A stretch of DNA of 64,000 nt, taken from the NCBI GenBank assembly GCA_021613535.1, contig CP075494.1:12648001-12712000 (forward strand), written 5' to 3'. This DNA is from Adineta vaga (lineage: Eukaryota > Rotifera). A model generated the notes under the pieces. The model was not told the DNA's origin, ran no database searches, and was given only the letters and a program-made list of their open reading frames with translations. Every line of letters starts with the position of its first letter. The stretch's first letter is position 1. The position numbers and the translations under genes were made by a program. Below are positions 13,873 to 26,985 of the stretch, piece by piece.

Positions 13873-16800
13873 CCTACATCGGATGTATATATCTTTCAAT
13901 TATTTAATGACGTTCGAAATGACTTCTTATCATTAATGACAACGATAAAATCATTCGAAGATAAATTTGATCTAAAAAAATGAAATAAAATCAACTTCAT
14001 ATTAATTGTTATTAATGAAGCAAATTTTTTATATTAAAAAAATGTCATTATGAATATTCTCTGGGGAGCATCAATGAAAATTTTCATATTTACTATTACA
14101 ACATTCCATCTATGTAAAGAATTCAAATGAGAAAGATAAATACGTTTTTCTTTTTCTCCTAATAGATAACAAGTTGTTTTTACTAATAGATGAAAAGATG
14201 TTTTATTTATCGGCTTACATAATTAACGTTCGTGTTTTAGCAATATGATAACAAGATCTAGATGTTTATTCTATGTCCATGTCCATTTGATTACATCTTT
14301 TAGATAACAAATCATTTACAGATCTCTCGCTTATTGTGATAACAAACAAACAGATCGTTGTTGCTTTCCTATCGTCAATTCTCTATGTGCATACATGTTC
14401 GTACGTTTCCCTACGTCTTATTTCGGCATAACACATCTTGAAAGCAATTGACATAATGAGTCGAAGAGCATTGTTTTGATTATAGACTACGGGTTACTCT
14501 AGGCGGTATATTCATCAGATGATGAAAATGCGGAATCCTCTCAATGCATTCGATTTCTAGCCGCCGTCGTCGTCTTCGTCGTCGTCATTATCATTTTCTT
14601 TCTGTCCATTAGCACAAAAAAGAGATGAAGAAGAAGAAGAAGAAGACTGACGAAAGAATCATGTTAGAATATCTTTTTTTCTGCTTTCGATGCCTTTTCT
14701 ATTTGTCGAATAAACAAATAAAAATAAATCATAGATCAATCGATTTACTTACACACGCACAGAAAAAGATTGTTTTTAACATCGTAAACTAAGCGATATA
14801 ATTTGACATTGCACGCGTGAACAGCAGGGTATAATTGACTGATGATGATAGGAAGATCACTCTCAATCAGTTTCTGTCATTGCGAATTAGAAATTCAAAT
14901 GTGAAGAAGATCGATGTCATTTATGTTAGAGTTTTCTTCTTTCCCAATAAATGCAGATGTCAATGTTAGAAAAGCAGAATGTGTGTTTATATGCAAACTA
15001 CTTTCCTTCCCATACTTTATCATCATAATATGTATAAACAGAATGACAGTTGAGAATTAATCTCTTCCACGTGTATTGTATGCAAAATTCAATGGAATAT
15101 ATATAACTTACTTGTTGTATTCAAATAACTGGAGAATAATTCCAATCTATTGTTATATTCGGGGGGAAAAACACACACAAAAAACTATTGAATAGAGATA
15201 GTATTAGATGGAAAGATCTTGTCGAGCTGTGCATACGCAGTTATTTCTAAAATATAGTGAAAAAAGCTAGAGGACTACAAGAAGAGAAGAGAGAGAAAAA
15301 AACGAAGGATAGAGAGAATTCATTCTTTCTTCTGGTTTTCATTCCCGGAAGAACGACGAGCGCACTGTTAATAGAACGTAGAATAGAATGTAAAATGAAT
15401 GTGTCGATTCTATCGGAAAAAAAAGAAGAAACTGAAGAATATAAAGTAGAGAAACTATGTTCATCAGTATCGAAATATTTTTTTTATATTGTATAGATAT
15501 ATAGGTAGACTGATATGTATTTCCGTTAAAGACTAATCAGAAAATATTATAGATCTGTTTTTTGTTGTGATGATGATGATGATGATGATAATAATGTAAA
15601 GAAGACGGCAACGACAACGAAATAGAAGAAGAGAAGAAGAAAAAACTCAATCATGCAAATTTATGATTATTCTTGATGAGATGAATATACTAGAAAAGAT
15701 TTAGTTAGACGATGACGATGAGTTCAAAGAAAAAAAGAAAAGAAGTAAACACGTACACAAAGTCCAATTAGAACTAAAATTTCTTCTCATTGGAACACCT
15801 AAATAAATGAGAGGAGAGACTAGAAAGAAGAAGAAGGAGGAAAACGGAAGGATGGTACTCGATGAAAAATCGAACTCAACAAGTTACAAGCGAGAGAAAG
15901 AGAAAGAGGGAGAAAGATCCAACTCGAACTAACTGTTATAGTTCGAACAGTGAATGAATACAATGATTAATCTTCAGTCGAGGAAAAGTTTTCTCCGATT
16001 AGAAATTTCTTTTAAAAAAACGTAGAAAAAAAGATCGACATTGTCAAAGAAATACTTCCTTTTCTTTCTGATCGAAATCTCCTGAGAGAAGAATGTCCGT
16101 TCTTATATAGATACATGCTATAGAGAGACTTATTTCTTTTTTTTTCGATCTTTTAGCTCATTCGACGAGTTTTCTCCTTTTTCTGATATCAATAATAATT
16201 TGACGGAAACAAGAAATCTATAAAAGCTTGCATTTTATTTCTGCATACGCTGTCTTAAATGAGAACAAAGAACCTTGATTTGTCAAGCAATTCTTTTTTT
16301 CTTACGATGTAACTCATCGAAGAAAACACCAACATTACGAATAGTTCCCCGGCAACGACAAGAATCGATCAAAATTATTTTGTCGTCTAGTACGATTCTT
16401 CTGTGTTTCCCCTTACTGTCTGTCTGTTTTCTTTTGTGAGTGAACGCATACAACAAATAAGAAGAGAAATGACGAAGAAGAAAAACGGAAAAAGAAAGCA
16501 TTGAGCAAGTTGATGACAATGATTTCCCTCTGTGCATCTTTCGGCTTACATTGATGTTGCTGATGATGATAATGATCACGATATCGCAATAATCTACATA
16601 TATACATGAAACAACATGTAATGTGAAGAGAACATCTGACGAATTTGATGTCCATTGATGCCTTTAGCGAGATCTTCGCCTGACTATATTAAATTGCATA
16701 CACTTTATCAATCAGTCTTTTCTGCTTTATTCTCGTTAACACGCTAATTGAGGGGCGGTCGACATGTAGCAGACTGCAATTTGAGAGATTCATTTGGGCT

Positions 16801-17323
16801 TTTTTCTTTTACTAAAGACAAGCGAGAGAAAGTCAAGAAAAAGAGCGCACGAGTAAGATGAATGATGTTAGAAGAAGAAAAAACCGGAGAGTGCATGAAA
16901 TAATCGATTTCGGTTCGGCTTTTCCGCACTGTCGTTTTGCGTCCGCACATCCGTAGCACACATAACACAAAACAACAAAAAATAAGAGAAAAGGATGATA
17001 CAAAGAAAAAAGAAAACCGATCTCTTCTCGTGACAAGTTAGAAAATGTACTATTGTTCTATGCAAGCAGTAGTCATCGACTTGTTCATCTATACAACTGT
17101 TTTTACTCCAGAGTATATACGACTTTTCTTTTATCCAACTTGTATACATAAGTATGGTCAGCTTTTGATTTCCCTTGTGATATAAAAACAAAAAAAAGAT
17201 GATGATAGATAGTAACATGATAACCTTTTATTAAACAAAATCAATTAGCAAATCATTTTATTAATGTATAAACATGTCTGAGATAATGTATATACAATGA
17301 CAGTAGTTTACAATTTATTACAA
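13873..17323. other. Gene-poor region, 3.4 kb
   Basis: AT-rich and purine-rich low-complexity DNA with GAAGAA tracts (14625-14645, 15600-15660, 15780-15910), a (GAT)n microsatellite at 15569-15590, and Lys/Arg- or Ser/Phe-rich open frames produced by these repeats. It is bounded by the 5' end of the receptor gene and the 3' end of TMEM50. I see no gene, RNA gene or mobile element. Confidence 0.6.
15569..15590. repeat. (GAT)n microsatellite
   Basis: Seven perfect GAT units in non-coding DNA. Confidence 0.9.
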
Positions 17324-18021
<698 letters not shown>

Positions 18022-18194
18022 TTTTGTTTCCTGTACGAATTGAATGGAATGGATATCATATCACTCAATTTCATTCTTAGCGGAATGAGTCTATTTAATC
18101 CAATCAAATTGAAAATACACCTAGCGCTTTTTCGAGAGAGGTCAACAAACCGACGGTCAGTAATGGAGAAGAAGAAAAAGAAATTTTCTACTCA
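18022..18194. promoter_or_regulatory. Divergent TMEM50/TSR2 intergenic promoter
   Basis: Only 173 bp separate the two start codons, so both promoters must lie here or overlap. A short upstream ATG at 18162 opens a Lys-rich frame of about 10 codons that stops just inside the TSR2 reading frame, a possible uORF. Confidence 0.5.
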
Positions 18195-18740
18195 ATGAAC
18201 ATGTCTTTATCATCAACACTTGATCCAATTATTCGATCGGTTTTTTCCCGATGGACAGCTTTACAATTAGCAGTTACTCATTCAATGGGTGGTTCAGAAA
18301 GTGAAGTTAAATATGAAGCATTTATTAATGCATTTGCTGAATATTTAACACGAAATTTTCGATCATCATTTCCTACATCAGCTGCTGAAAGTGATATTCA
18401 AGCATATCTTGATGAAATTCTTGATGAAGAGTTCAATACAGAATTAGATGATGGTTCAAGTTATGAATTAGCTCAATTATTTGTGAAATATATTCAATTA
18501 ATTTTGCAAGGAAAATTAAATGAAGTTCAACATGAATTACAATTACAACAAGCAATGACACCTTCCGTTCAAATGTCGATTCGAAATCAAGATGATAGTT
18601 CAACATCGGATGAAAGTGAAGATGATGATAGAATTAGAGAAGAAGAAGAGGAAGGAGAGGGAAAATCGAAACCACAATCCATGGATGTTGATGAAGATGG
18701 TTGGACAACTATTCATCGAAAACATCCCGCAAGAAAATAG
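18195..18740 (+). CDS. TSR2: Pre-rRNA-processing protein TSR2 homologue
   Basis: Escortin/chaperone that carries ribosomal protein eS26 (RPS26) to the pre-ribosome in 20S pre-rRNA maturation. Single exon, 181 residues. The conserved core includes SRWTALQLAVTHSMGG near residues 18-33, DEILDEEFNTELDDGSSYEL in the middle, an acidic low-complexity segment (DESEDDD...EEEEEGEG) and the C-terminal DGWTTIHRK signature. The first Met pair (MNMS) is a plausible start; an in-frame start upstream is not available. The next gene begins only 90 bp after its stop. Confidence 0.9.
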   Translation: MNMSLSSTLDPIIRSVFSRWTALQLAVTHSMGGSESEVKYEAFINAFAEYLTRNFRSSFPTSAAESDIQAYLDEILDEEFNTELDDGSSYELAQLFVKYIQLILQGKLNEVQHELQLQQAMTPSVQMSIRNQDDSSTSDESEDDDRIREEEEEGEGKSKPQSMDVDEDGWTTIHRKHPARK

Positions 18741-18829
18741 AAGCTTTTCTTTTTTACCTATTTTTCCCGTTAAAAACTTTCATTATTTTCAAGTAAACTA
18801 GAAGATATTTTCTTGTTTTGATTTTCTAG
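18741..18829 (+). promoter_or_regulatory. Short inter-cistron with acceptor abutting the next ATG
   Basis: The 89 bp spacer ends TTTTGATTTTCTAG directly before the claudin-like ATG at 18830. That is an ideal 3' splice site with no donor in the spacer itself, consistent with spliced-leader trans-splicing of a downstream cistron. Confidence 0.45.
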
Positions 18830-19715
18830 ATGGGTATTTTTCGTTTTGGAAATGCTGAATATTCAACAAACTTTTTTGTTGCATCAATTTTTATGTTTCT
18901 AAGTACCTTATGTTGTTTATCGGCATTTGCTTCACCATATTGGACAAAACGTTATCTTGATACACCGAAAGATTTTCAAAATATTGGTTTATGGGAATTA
19001 TGTTTATATAAATATCGTCATTATAAAGATGATTTACAAATACCATATACCGGTTGTTTTTGGTTTTGGACAAATGAAATGTATCGTTTTCGTGATTGGA
19101 TTATTCCACGTAAGTTTTACAGGAGGAGAAAAAATGAATGCAAATTTTCTTACTTTTTTATTTAGCCTGGTTTAAATGGGTCCAAGCATTTGCTACTTTA
19201 GCATTTATTTTTACTGTCGCAACTATTTCTAGTTTAGCCGTTGGCGTCTTTTCAGCATTTCGTTGGCAATGGAGATATCAAGTTATTTGGTGTATTATGT
19301 CCTTTGTAATCGGTAATATAAGAAGTCGTTTTTTTCTGAAATAAATTAGTTTCGAATTATGATTTAGTTGCATGTGAATTGGTTGCTTTGTGTGTCTACG
19401 GTATTTATAGTCAGGATCGTCTTTGGATGCCACGACCGGAATTTAATTATCTTTCATATAGTTATTGGATTGAAGCGGGTGCACTTATATTTGCGTTAAC
19501 TTCTTGTAAGTTTTGAAAACGATCATAATTTCTATTGAATGTCAATTCATCGTTTAGGTTTACTATTTGCTGCTGAAGTTCAATTTCTTCGTGAACCTCT
19601 TGAAACTTATCTGGATGACAAACATTATCATGATCATTTTCCATATTCGCCATCCAATGGTTCTCATCTGCAATTAACTCAATCTCGTAGTCGATTTTCT
19701 CAGTATGAAGTCTAG
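18830..19715 (+). CDS. Claudin/PMP22-superfamily four-TM protein
   Basis: Exons: 18830-19109, 19166-19312, 19368-19505, 19558-19715; 240 residues. Four hydrophobic segments. The first extracellular loop carries the claudin-superfamily signature W...GLW..C...C: Trp in ASPYWTK, then NIGLWELCLY, then PYTGCFWF. TM2-TM4 are WVQAFATLAFIFTVA, IWCIMSFVIVACELVALC and WIEAGALIFALTSCLLFAA. The C-terminal tail is His/Ser-rich (YHDHFPYSPSNGSH) and ends QYEV, which could be a PDZ-binding motif. Likely a junction or regulatory membrane protein; sequence does not separate true claudins from related families. Its position 90 bp behind TSR2 suggests co-transcription. Confidence 0.85.
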
Positions 19716-20232
19716 ATATGACGATATACATCTAAATCAAAATTGTGAATACATTCCTCATCTATCATTTGTTTTCCTATTTGTAAATTTTCATTCGTTT
19801 GCTTTTGTATTATTCCATTTGTATAAATAACAAATTAATGTTAGATTTAGTTTTACATGTGAAATAATTAATAAATAATACATTCTCGAAAATAAAACTC
19901 TCTACACCTACCAAAGACACACTTCGAAATGCACATTTACAATCACATAATTTTCTTTGACTAAAAAAGATCTTTCAAAGGGTTTGACTTTTGTGTTCAT
20001 TTCTTTAAAAGTAGAAAGAGAATTTTTCTACTCTGAAAAGAGCAAAAGACTTTTCTCGAGCACTCAGATAAATTATGTTGCTACGTATTGCGAATACAAA
20101 CATCTTTTTCTCGTGAAGTAATACTTTTAGCGTAACACTTTTATGGAAAACTTTTCTCTAAATACAAGAACATTATTTGTAACTGAGTGAGGTTTACCGA
20201 AGTAAAAAAGCCACAATTATCGTTCTCTTGTT
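19716..20232. other. Intergenic
   Basis: 517 bp, AT-rich, 3' flank of the claudin-like gene (AATAAA-like signals near 19868-19875 and 19891) and upstream region of the methyltransferase gene. Nothing specific seen. Confidence 0.6.
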
Positions 20233-21135
20233 ATGATCAAACCAAAACTTATATTTCTTTCATTTTTATTTATTCTCATCGTTTTCGGTATATTAAAATA
20301 TCGTCGATCGAAAAATTTATTAGCAATTGAAATGGCAAATTGTCCGACATTATCGTCTCTATCATCAACATGTTTGGATTCATTTGATGCTGAGAAACTT
20401 TATAAATCTGTTTTTCATTCTTCAATGGTACAATATATGGTTCCGAAAACATTAAGCCATTGGGTTGAGAATAAAACTGGATTTGAAATTGGTGCTCCGT
20501 CTGCTTCTACTTGGGGTAATCTAGGTCTGTATGATGCTGCAGCAATCGTAGATGCAACAAATTTTGCTGCTGATACTCTATGGGAATCGGGTATTAAAGA
20601 AGGTCAACCTTTCGTATGGAAAAGTAAGACAATAGGTAAACATTATATACGGGATGCAGTCGATTTACATGGTGTACCGAATGAAGTCTATGATTTCGTT
20701 TGTGGAACGGATGTTTTAGAACATATTGCTAATCCATTTAAAGCCTTGCTTGAATGGTTAAGAATTATGAAACCAGGTGGTTTATTGATTATTATTGTAC
20801 CTTTTAAAAATGTGACATTTGATCATAAACGTGATGTTGCTCAAATTGAACATTTAATTGATGATTATCATAAGAAAAGAACGGAGAAAGATCTTTCACA
20901 TCTAGACGATATACTTCGGTTACATGATCTTGGAAGAGACGCAGCTGCAGGTAATCTTGAATCATTCAAAGCACGATCAGAAAATAATTATCAAAATCGT
21001 GGATTACACCAACATGTCTATGATCAAAGATTACTTTACTATATATATCGTTGTTTAAATCTTGATATTAAAACTCAATATATATGGGATTATCATCAAT
21101 TGGTAATTGGTCAGAAACGATACTCGATGCATTAA
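20233..21135 (+). CDS. Membrane-anchored SAM-dependent methyltransferase, copy A
   Basis: Single-exon 300-residue protein: one N-terminal transmembrane anchor (about residues 5-23, FLSFLFILIVFGILKY), a linker, then a class I (type-11-like) methyltransferase fold. Visible: motif I-like GFEIGAPSAS; YDFVCGTDVLEHIANPFKAL as the acidic post-I/motif II block; the KPGGLLIIIVPF motif; a His/Asp-rich segment with FDHKRD; and NRGLHQHVYD. The DVLEHI-NP-KAL-W-R-LKPGG pattern is standard for methyltransf_11 proteins. Substrate unknown. A close paralogue lies at 44708-45628 on the other strand. The absence of introns and the bacterial-like domain suggest ancient horizontal acquisition or retroposition, unproven. 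Confidence 0.85.
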   Translation: MIKPKLIFLSFLFILIVFGILKYRRSKNLLAIEMANCPTLSSLSSTCLDSFDAEKLYKSVFHSSMVQYMVPKTLSHWVENKTGFEIGAPSASTWGNLGLYDAAAIVDATNFAADTLWESGIKEGQPFVWKSKTIGKHYIRDAVDLHGVPNEVYDFVCGTDVLEHIANPFKALLEWLRIMKPGGLLIIIVPFKNVTFDHKRDVAQIEHLIDDYHKKRTEKDLSHLDDILRLHDLGRDAAAGNLESFKARSENNYQNRGLHQHVYDQRLLYYIYRCLNLDIKTQYIWDYHQLVIGQKRYSMH

Positions 21136-23853
21136 TCAATAAAACTATATTGCATTATCGTTCTTCGGCAACTTCTTGTATGCCTTATATTCTTTTCTTT
21201 TCTAGTAAATAATTAAATGCCTATCTACACCAGTCTAGTGAGGACACATTGAATTGCCATTGGATTTTTGTTTATTGATTTAATTGTATTTGTGTTAACA
21301 GCTATTTAAAAATATTTAAAACTACATATAAATAAAGTGATAAATTGTTTACTAAAGCAATAAAAATTTAAAAAAAAGAAAACGGTCATGAGATAAGTAC
21401 TGATTGATAATATTTGATTAATATAACATAAAAGTGTTGATACAATTCTCTCTATAAAGAAAAAAACACGAATAGTAATAGTCTTTATACTGATTTTCTT
21501 TTGCGAATTGATTAATCAGAATTGTTATAAACATCGCAATAGAAATTAATGACAAGTTTTCCGTAATTAGAGTCCATATTACCATTGTGATTATAAAAAC
21601 AACAATCAGTCTTGAAGGTGTGGGTGTTAGATAGATGTAATACTAACACACGCACACTAACACCCTCATCCTCACATTTGTAAACATGTTTTGTTGACAT
21701 GATTTTGTTCTTCTATGATATCTTTAAGAGTAGAATGCATATTATTAAATGTATTTATCATATTCAACCACAAGCACCTGTTTCTATCAGATATAATTGA
21801 CAACTACAAATTTACTTAGTCATTTGTTTCTGTATGCTCTCAACAAAGATTTATCGATTTTTCTATATTTCCGCTAGAATGAACAATCTGTCCTATACAA
21901 TCTAGCGATAATATTCTTCAGAACTAACAAAAATGTTGAAATTAAGTGGATTAAAAAAAACGTTTCCGCTGCTATTTGGACTAAGAAAAAGTCATATGTC
22001 GCTAGACAATCTATTCTTTTTCTTATCTAATTGGTATTTTTTTATGCGTAATCGTTGGAGTATTAAGCATAGAAAAAAAAATACTCATCTCATCTTACAT
22101 TCATTAACACTAACGCCTTCATGATATCGACTGCATCATCAGACTTCTTCATCGTCAAGAACGTAGATTCAATTCTAAATCGGAAATTGCCAGAAGTTAG
22201 TTAATTGATATAAGAAAAGAAAGCTTCTTAAAATCTGTAACCAATAGTATTATGATGAAGAAAACATAACTGTTCTACTATAAAATTAGACATTTTTATT
22301 GCAAGAACGAAATGATTTATTATTCTCGAAAGTAGATAATTGCAAAACTGAAAAAATAATCTTGATTTAGTTTTTTAATCTCACTAGATAAAACGGAAAC
22401 TATTGTCCTAGAATGTTCTCATTTGAAAAGATAATTGATATTTTTTATTGAATAATTAATACAATCCCATAATAATAACGTTAAAAGCTGTGAATTTACG
22501 ATAATAAAATTAGCTTTTATACAAAAACGATATCCTCGAACAAATTTGTCGTTGTGGTTATATTACGTCGAATGATTGATCCATCTGTTTGATAAAAGTC
22601 TTAGTGATAATATTGATTGGAAATGATATCAATTAGCGTGATTGATTTATTAAATTAGTAATCGGTATGTTTATATAAACAAACGTACGGAAACTTGTAT
22701 TAGTTTAGTATAACCACCCACATCCTGTTTGATTAACAAGTGCAAGTAATTTGGATTATTTTTCTCTGTCTCTCTTTCTATCAGAAAAACAGATAGAGTC
22801 TTGATTCTTCCTATGTCCGACCATAAAATCAAGGACGTTGAAAAGAGAATAATTACGAAAGAAGAGGTTCTATTTGTCAATCTTTTTGACTCCTATTCTT
22901 CGTTTATTAATGTTCTCGATAGAAAAATATATTGATGAGCGTAAACAGTTACATTCGACAGAAATAGAATCTTTTCACTAGTTATAAGATAAAAGATCAA
23001 GAGTACTAATAGATGAGACTTGACATTGAACAAGTTTTTAGCATTGATTGATCTTATAATGTATAATATGACCGACATTCAATCATAGACATGATTAGAT
23101 AACAAGAATAACGTTTTTCTTGGTTTTCTTCAGAGTTAAATTATTTGATGATGACTTTTAACATTATTTATTCTGTTGGTATTGAAGAAGAAGGAAAAAC
23201 ATAGACACTATGTCTTGTCAATCAAAACGTACTATTACTGACTATGCATCACTTTGATAAAAAACAATATGACAAGACGATGAGACAATACCGACTGAGT
23301 ACTTCTATTCTCCATTCGTATAAACAACAAAAGTAGATCAACGCAACACTAAGTCAATAAAATTGGAATTAGATTCCGAATAGTAACTTCGAGTATCTCT
23401 TTTACTCTCTCTCTCTCTTTGTATTGGCTAATGTATCAAATGAAGATGGATCGACTGCTGTGAGCATTCAACATTGACATACCGACAACTACTGATAACA
23501 TAGTTGAGATTACGTTGTACGCTACAAGTGTTATCTCATTAGATACAAATGCAGAGAATATTGAGCTAGAAATATACGTTTTTGATTACAAGCTTGATTC
23601 AGTACTAATACTCGTATCATGCACCTCCATTAGTTTTTCTCTCGTCGGTTTTATGAGAAAAAAAGAAACGATGGCATCAGGGTGAGAAAGCAAGATAAAC
23701 GAGAGAGAGAGAGTCATGATGTCAAGAAGAGAAAAATACGATGAAAGAAAAAACAAGACTAGAGAAAAAGTAGAAGAAGAATACGAAGAAAGATAACGGG
23801 ATTCATTCAGACATTTCTTTTGACTTTCTTGAACATTGAGATAGATATTAACT
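21136..23853. other. Gene-poor region, 2.7 kb
   Basis: AT-rich DNA with only short open frames lacking similarity. Contains a (CT)n run at about 23407-23421, a (GA)n run near 23701-23713 and purine-rich DNA up to the GPCR start. Probably intergenic plus GPCR upstream sequence. Confidence 0.6.
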
Positions 23854-25203
23854 ATGACTGATTCATCAAATATTAATTCTGTTCAAAGTAGTATTAATAC
23901 TCATCTAGCTGATCGATTACTTTCGGTTTATTCTTTAATTCTTATTCTCATTGGTACACCATGTAATTTTCTGTGCTGTTTGATTTATTTTCAAAAAGGA
24001 AATCGGATGAATTCGATTAAAACAATATTCGGTTATTTAGCTATACTTGATACGATTGTTTTATATACATTCAATTTAAATTATGTTGTACGAGAATTTA
24101 ATATTGATTATCATTTAATACATGATCGTAAAATGAATAGCACAAATCAAAGTTCCGATTTTATTCGAAATGAAAATATCAATATTATTGTTACGAAAAA
24201 GAATTTAGAAGAATCTTCTTTATTTATGTGTCGATTTCTTTCTTATCTAGGTAAGAATAACTAATATGACAAATCTGTCAACTCTAATCAAAATGATTTT
24301 GAAAACATTCTATTTATCGTTTCCTTTTTTCTAGCATTTTCAATTTTACAAACTTCCTCATGGGTTTTGGCATTTGGTTCATTAAATCGTTATTTATTAA
24401 TATCAAAATTAACTTTATTTGAATTTGTTTGTAAACGATGTTATACAGTTATTATTTGTTTGTGCATTACGTGTACTTTTTTTCTTGCAAATATGCATAT
24501 ACTTTGGTTAAATGGTTATTATTCTTCAGATGGAGAAGTGATCTGTTATCAAAATCCCCATTATGTCACATATATGTTATGGTATCAACGCGTACATCTT
24601 TGTCTTTATTCAGCATTTCCCAGTGTTGTTCTATTTATTTTAAATACTTTATTAATGCGTATTATCTTTGCAAGTAAAAAACGATTGAATAATCATCAAC
24701 GAACAATCTTACTTGCTGATACTGAAATTGGAGATAATCGAAAAGGAAATTCATTCTCGAAGCATTTTTCTACTACATTAACGAATAAATTAAATAAACA
24801 AGGAGCAGGACGTTCACTTAATCGACATAGCAGAAAATTAACTTTATCACTAATCTTTATCACATTATCTTATTTTATACTAACATTTCCTTCGACAGTT
24901 ATTTTTTCTTTCTTTCGTTCGTATATTGAACCATTGAGATTACGTCGTACAATCTCACTTTTATTTACAAATCTATCAACAACAACACATGCCATACGAT
25001 TTTTCATTTATTTTGCTTGTTCAATCGATTTTCGCAATGATTTCTACAGTTTATTACCATTCAAACGATCATTTCGTATTCAATATATTAAAACTAGACC
25101 AAAAGAACAACAACAACAACAGCAGCAGCAGCAAGACGAGCAGCATGACGATGGACCCAGTGATTCTGTTGTTATACATGATAGAACTGAAATAGGTTCA
25201 TAA
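23854..25203 (+). CDS. Rhodopsin-class GPCR with polyQ tail (orphan)
   Basis: Seven-transmembrane receptor in two exons, 23854-24250 and 24335-25203; 421 residues. TM1 LLSVYSLILILIGTPCNFLCC; the E/DRY position in SLNRYLLISKL is Asn-Arg-Tyr; extracellular loop 2 Cys in GEVICYQNP; a long basic third cytoplasmic loop (RKGNSFSKHF...RSLNRHSRKLTL); TM6 LSLIFITLSYFILTFPSTV; TM7 lacks a clean NPxxY. The C-tail holds a pure Gln run of nine residues encoded by mixed CAA/CAG, then Asp/His-rich sequence. It resembles the divergent lophotrochozoan neuropeptide-receptor-like family; ligand unknown. Confidence 0.85.
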
Positions 25204-25882
25204 CAAAGAAAAACACGATGACTATGTACAAAAGCATCAATTCTCGGATTTTCTTTTTATATTGATCGATTTAGCAATCAAAGCTGTATTTATATATTGT
25301 ACTCCTTTGTATTTAATGACCTTGTAAGAGTACTTTTTCTATGTGCATGTCTATGCAATGTTCACTGTTGATTAAAATACGACATTATTCAGCTGATGAA
25401 TGTGTTTATTCGTCAACAATAACCATCAACTCACTGGAGTGCAGATCCGTACTAGAATAATTATTCTCAACAATAAAACAAACACAACAGCAATAGAAAA
25501 TTTCCGTCATTACTAATTCCTTGAAGTATACATGTTTATTGTCATTAATTTCTTAATTGTCTTTTTCATTGATGAGAATTTTCGAGAAAAAGAAGAAACA
25601 CAAATTAATCGATGTGATGTTTTCAATCAAATCTCTTTCGAGAATAGTTTGCATGAAAGATGTTGTGCCTCAGGATATCATAATCAACATGACTATTGTT
25701 TTTTCAGAGAGATTCCCATTGATATAGAACATCATCATGGGCACGAACAAAGAATGCTGTCAAGTAGATTCGAACTATGTTCTCTATTTATTTCTATACA
25801 TTTTACGAATTCATCCAAAACATTGCATGTATATACAAAGAAAATTTTTTCATCTATCTAACAAAATGTCAACATTAACGTT
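25204..25882. other. Convergent intergenic region
   Basis: Lies between the 3' ends of the GPCR (+) and MBD2/3-like (-) genes. A 109-codon open frame at 25532-25861 has a hydrophobic start and a Cys pair but no similarity and overlaps the expected 3' UTRs; I do not call it a gene. Confidence 0.5.
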
Positions 25883-26985
25883 TTAAATTTCATTTTTGCA
25901 CATTGTTTGTTGAATACGTTTACGTAATTCATTAACCTTGGCTTCTTGAGCACGGATGTGTTCATCTGTAATATTCACATACTAAAAATAAAGAGAAGAA
26001 AAGAGAAAAAAAAGAAGATGAACTTTTGTTTTTCTTTTTTTCAACGAACGTCTATTAATGGTTGATCACGTTGAATGTAAATCGTTGGATTCTTTTGAAA
26101 TTGTTTATTTTGACCAAATAATGCACGAGAATTACAATAGAGATGAAGTGATGTTGCTAAACTTATAACAACCGTTTCCGGTGACATATTTAAACCAACA
26201 CCTGCAAAAAGAAATCAAATAAATATTTCAATTTTCATCATGAAACTTTTGTTTTTTTGTTTGAATAGGTTTCTTTGAGATTAATAGAATTTGACGGAGT
26301 TCTTGAAGATGATTAATTAAGGATAACTTTTTTGGAAAATCATGCTTTCATCTGTATAGAATTAAATGTCAGGCACGAAAGTCTTTAGTCTTCTGATTAG
26401 AAAAAGCCTTAGTTGTGTGCTGATGCACCGGAGAGTTTGTTTAACGTCAAAAATGAACTTTCTTCTCTCTTTACTTTTTATAGGTTCTGGTAATTTCACA
26501 TGCTCGAAAGGTTTTTCATCAATATCGATTGGTCGGATATTTTGAAATCGTTTTTCCCAAAAAAGTTGTCGTGGTTTTGTTTTTTCACTCGGTTTTCCAC
26601 CATTAGCCGATGCTGTTGGATTATTTGGATTAATAACTTGTGCTTTCACTTCGTCACGTTCAAGTGGATAATGAGTGACAGGTTGTTTAAAGATTGGTAA
26701 TGTTTGCCGTAAAGGACATCTTAATGATTGATCACCTTTCGAATCTAAAAAATAAAGTTTACTTTTTTTTCAAGATAGAGAAAATTACTTACTTCGAACA
26801 ACTGAATTGCCGTCAACTGTTGGTTTAATACCATTTGTATGACCAATTTTTAGTTTTTTTGTCGCATTATCTTGTTGTAATGTTCGAGTTAATTTTGGTG
26901 GATGAATATTTAATGAACGATTTGCATTTGAAGATAATAACAATGATGATGATGAATTGCTTGTTCGACCTGTTGATTCATGCAT
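25883..26985 (-). CDS. MBD2/3-like NuRD subunit lacking the MBD domain
   Basis: Exons: 26985-26793, 26744-26475, 26201-26050, 25981-25883; 237 residues. The post-MBD part of MBD2/3 is unmistakable: CPLRQTLPIFKQPVT, then KPRQLFWEKRFQNIRPIDI, the helical region MSPETVVISLATSLH, and the C-terminal coiled coil DEHIRAQEAKVNELRKRIQ, which in MBD2/3 pairs with GATAD2/p66 in the NuRD chromatin-remodelling complex. The first 64 residues are Ser/Asn-rich (MHESTGRTSNSSSSLLL) with no trace of the methyl-CpG-binding fold. Only 155 bp separate this start from the upstream ASH1L-like stop, so no room exists for an upstream MBD exon. An acceptor-like attttag lies just before the ATG. Donor of intron 3 is a weak GTTCGT. 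Confidence 0.85.

Noticed and set aside
16283-17218. Several overlapping minus-strand frames that look like small Ser/Phe/Lys-rich proteins
   Set aside because: Driven by purine/pyrimidine tracts; no domain, signal or consistent codon pattern.
21512-21700. GTGTGGGTG-type motif considered as interstitial telomeric repeat
   Set aside because: Only one or two degenerate units, not a tandem array.
25532-25861. 109-codon plus-strand frame with hydrophobic start
   Set aside because: Lies between converging 3' ends; no similarity, and the hydrophobic start is not followed by a recognisable domain.
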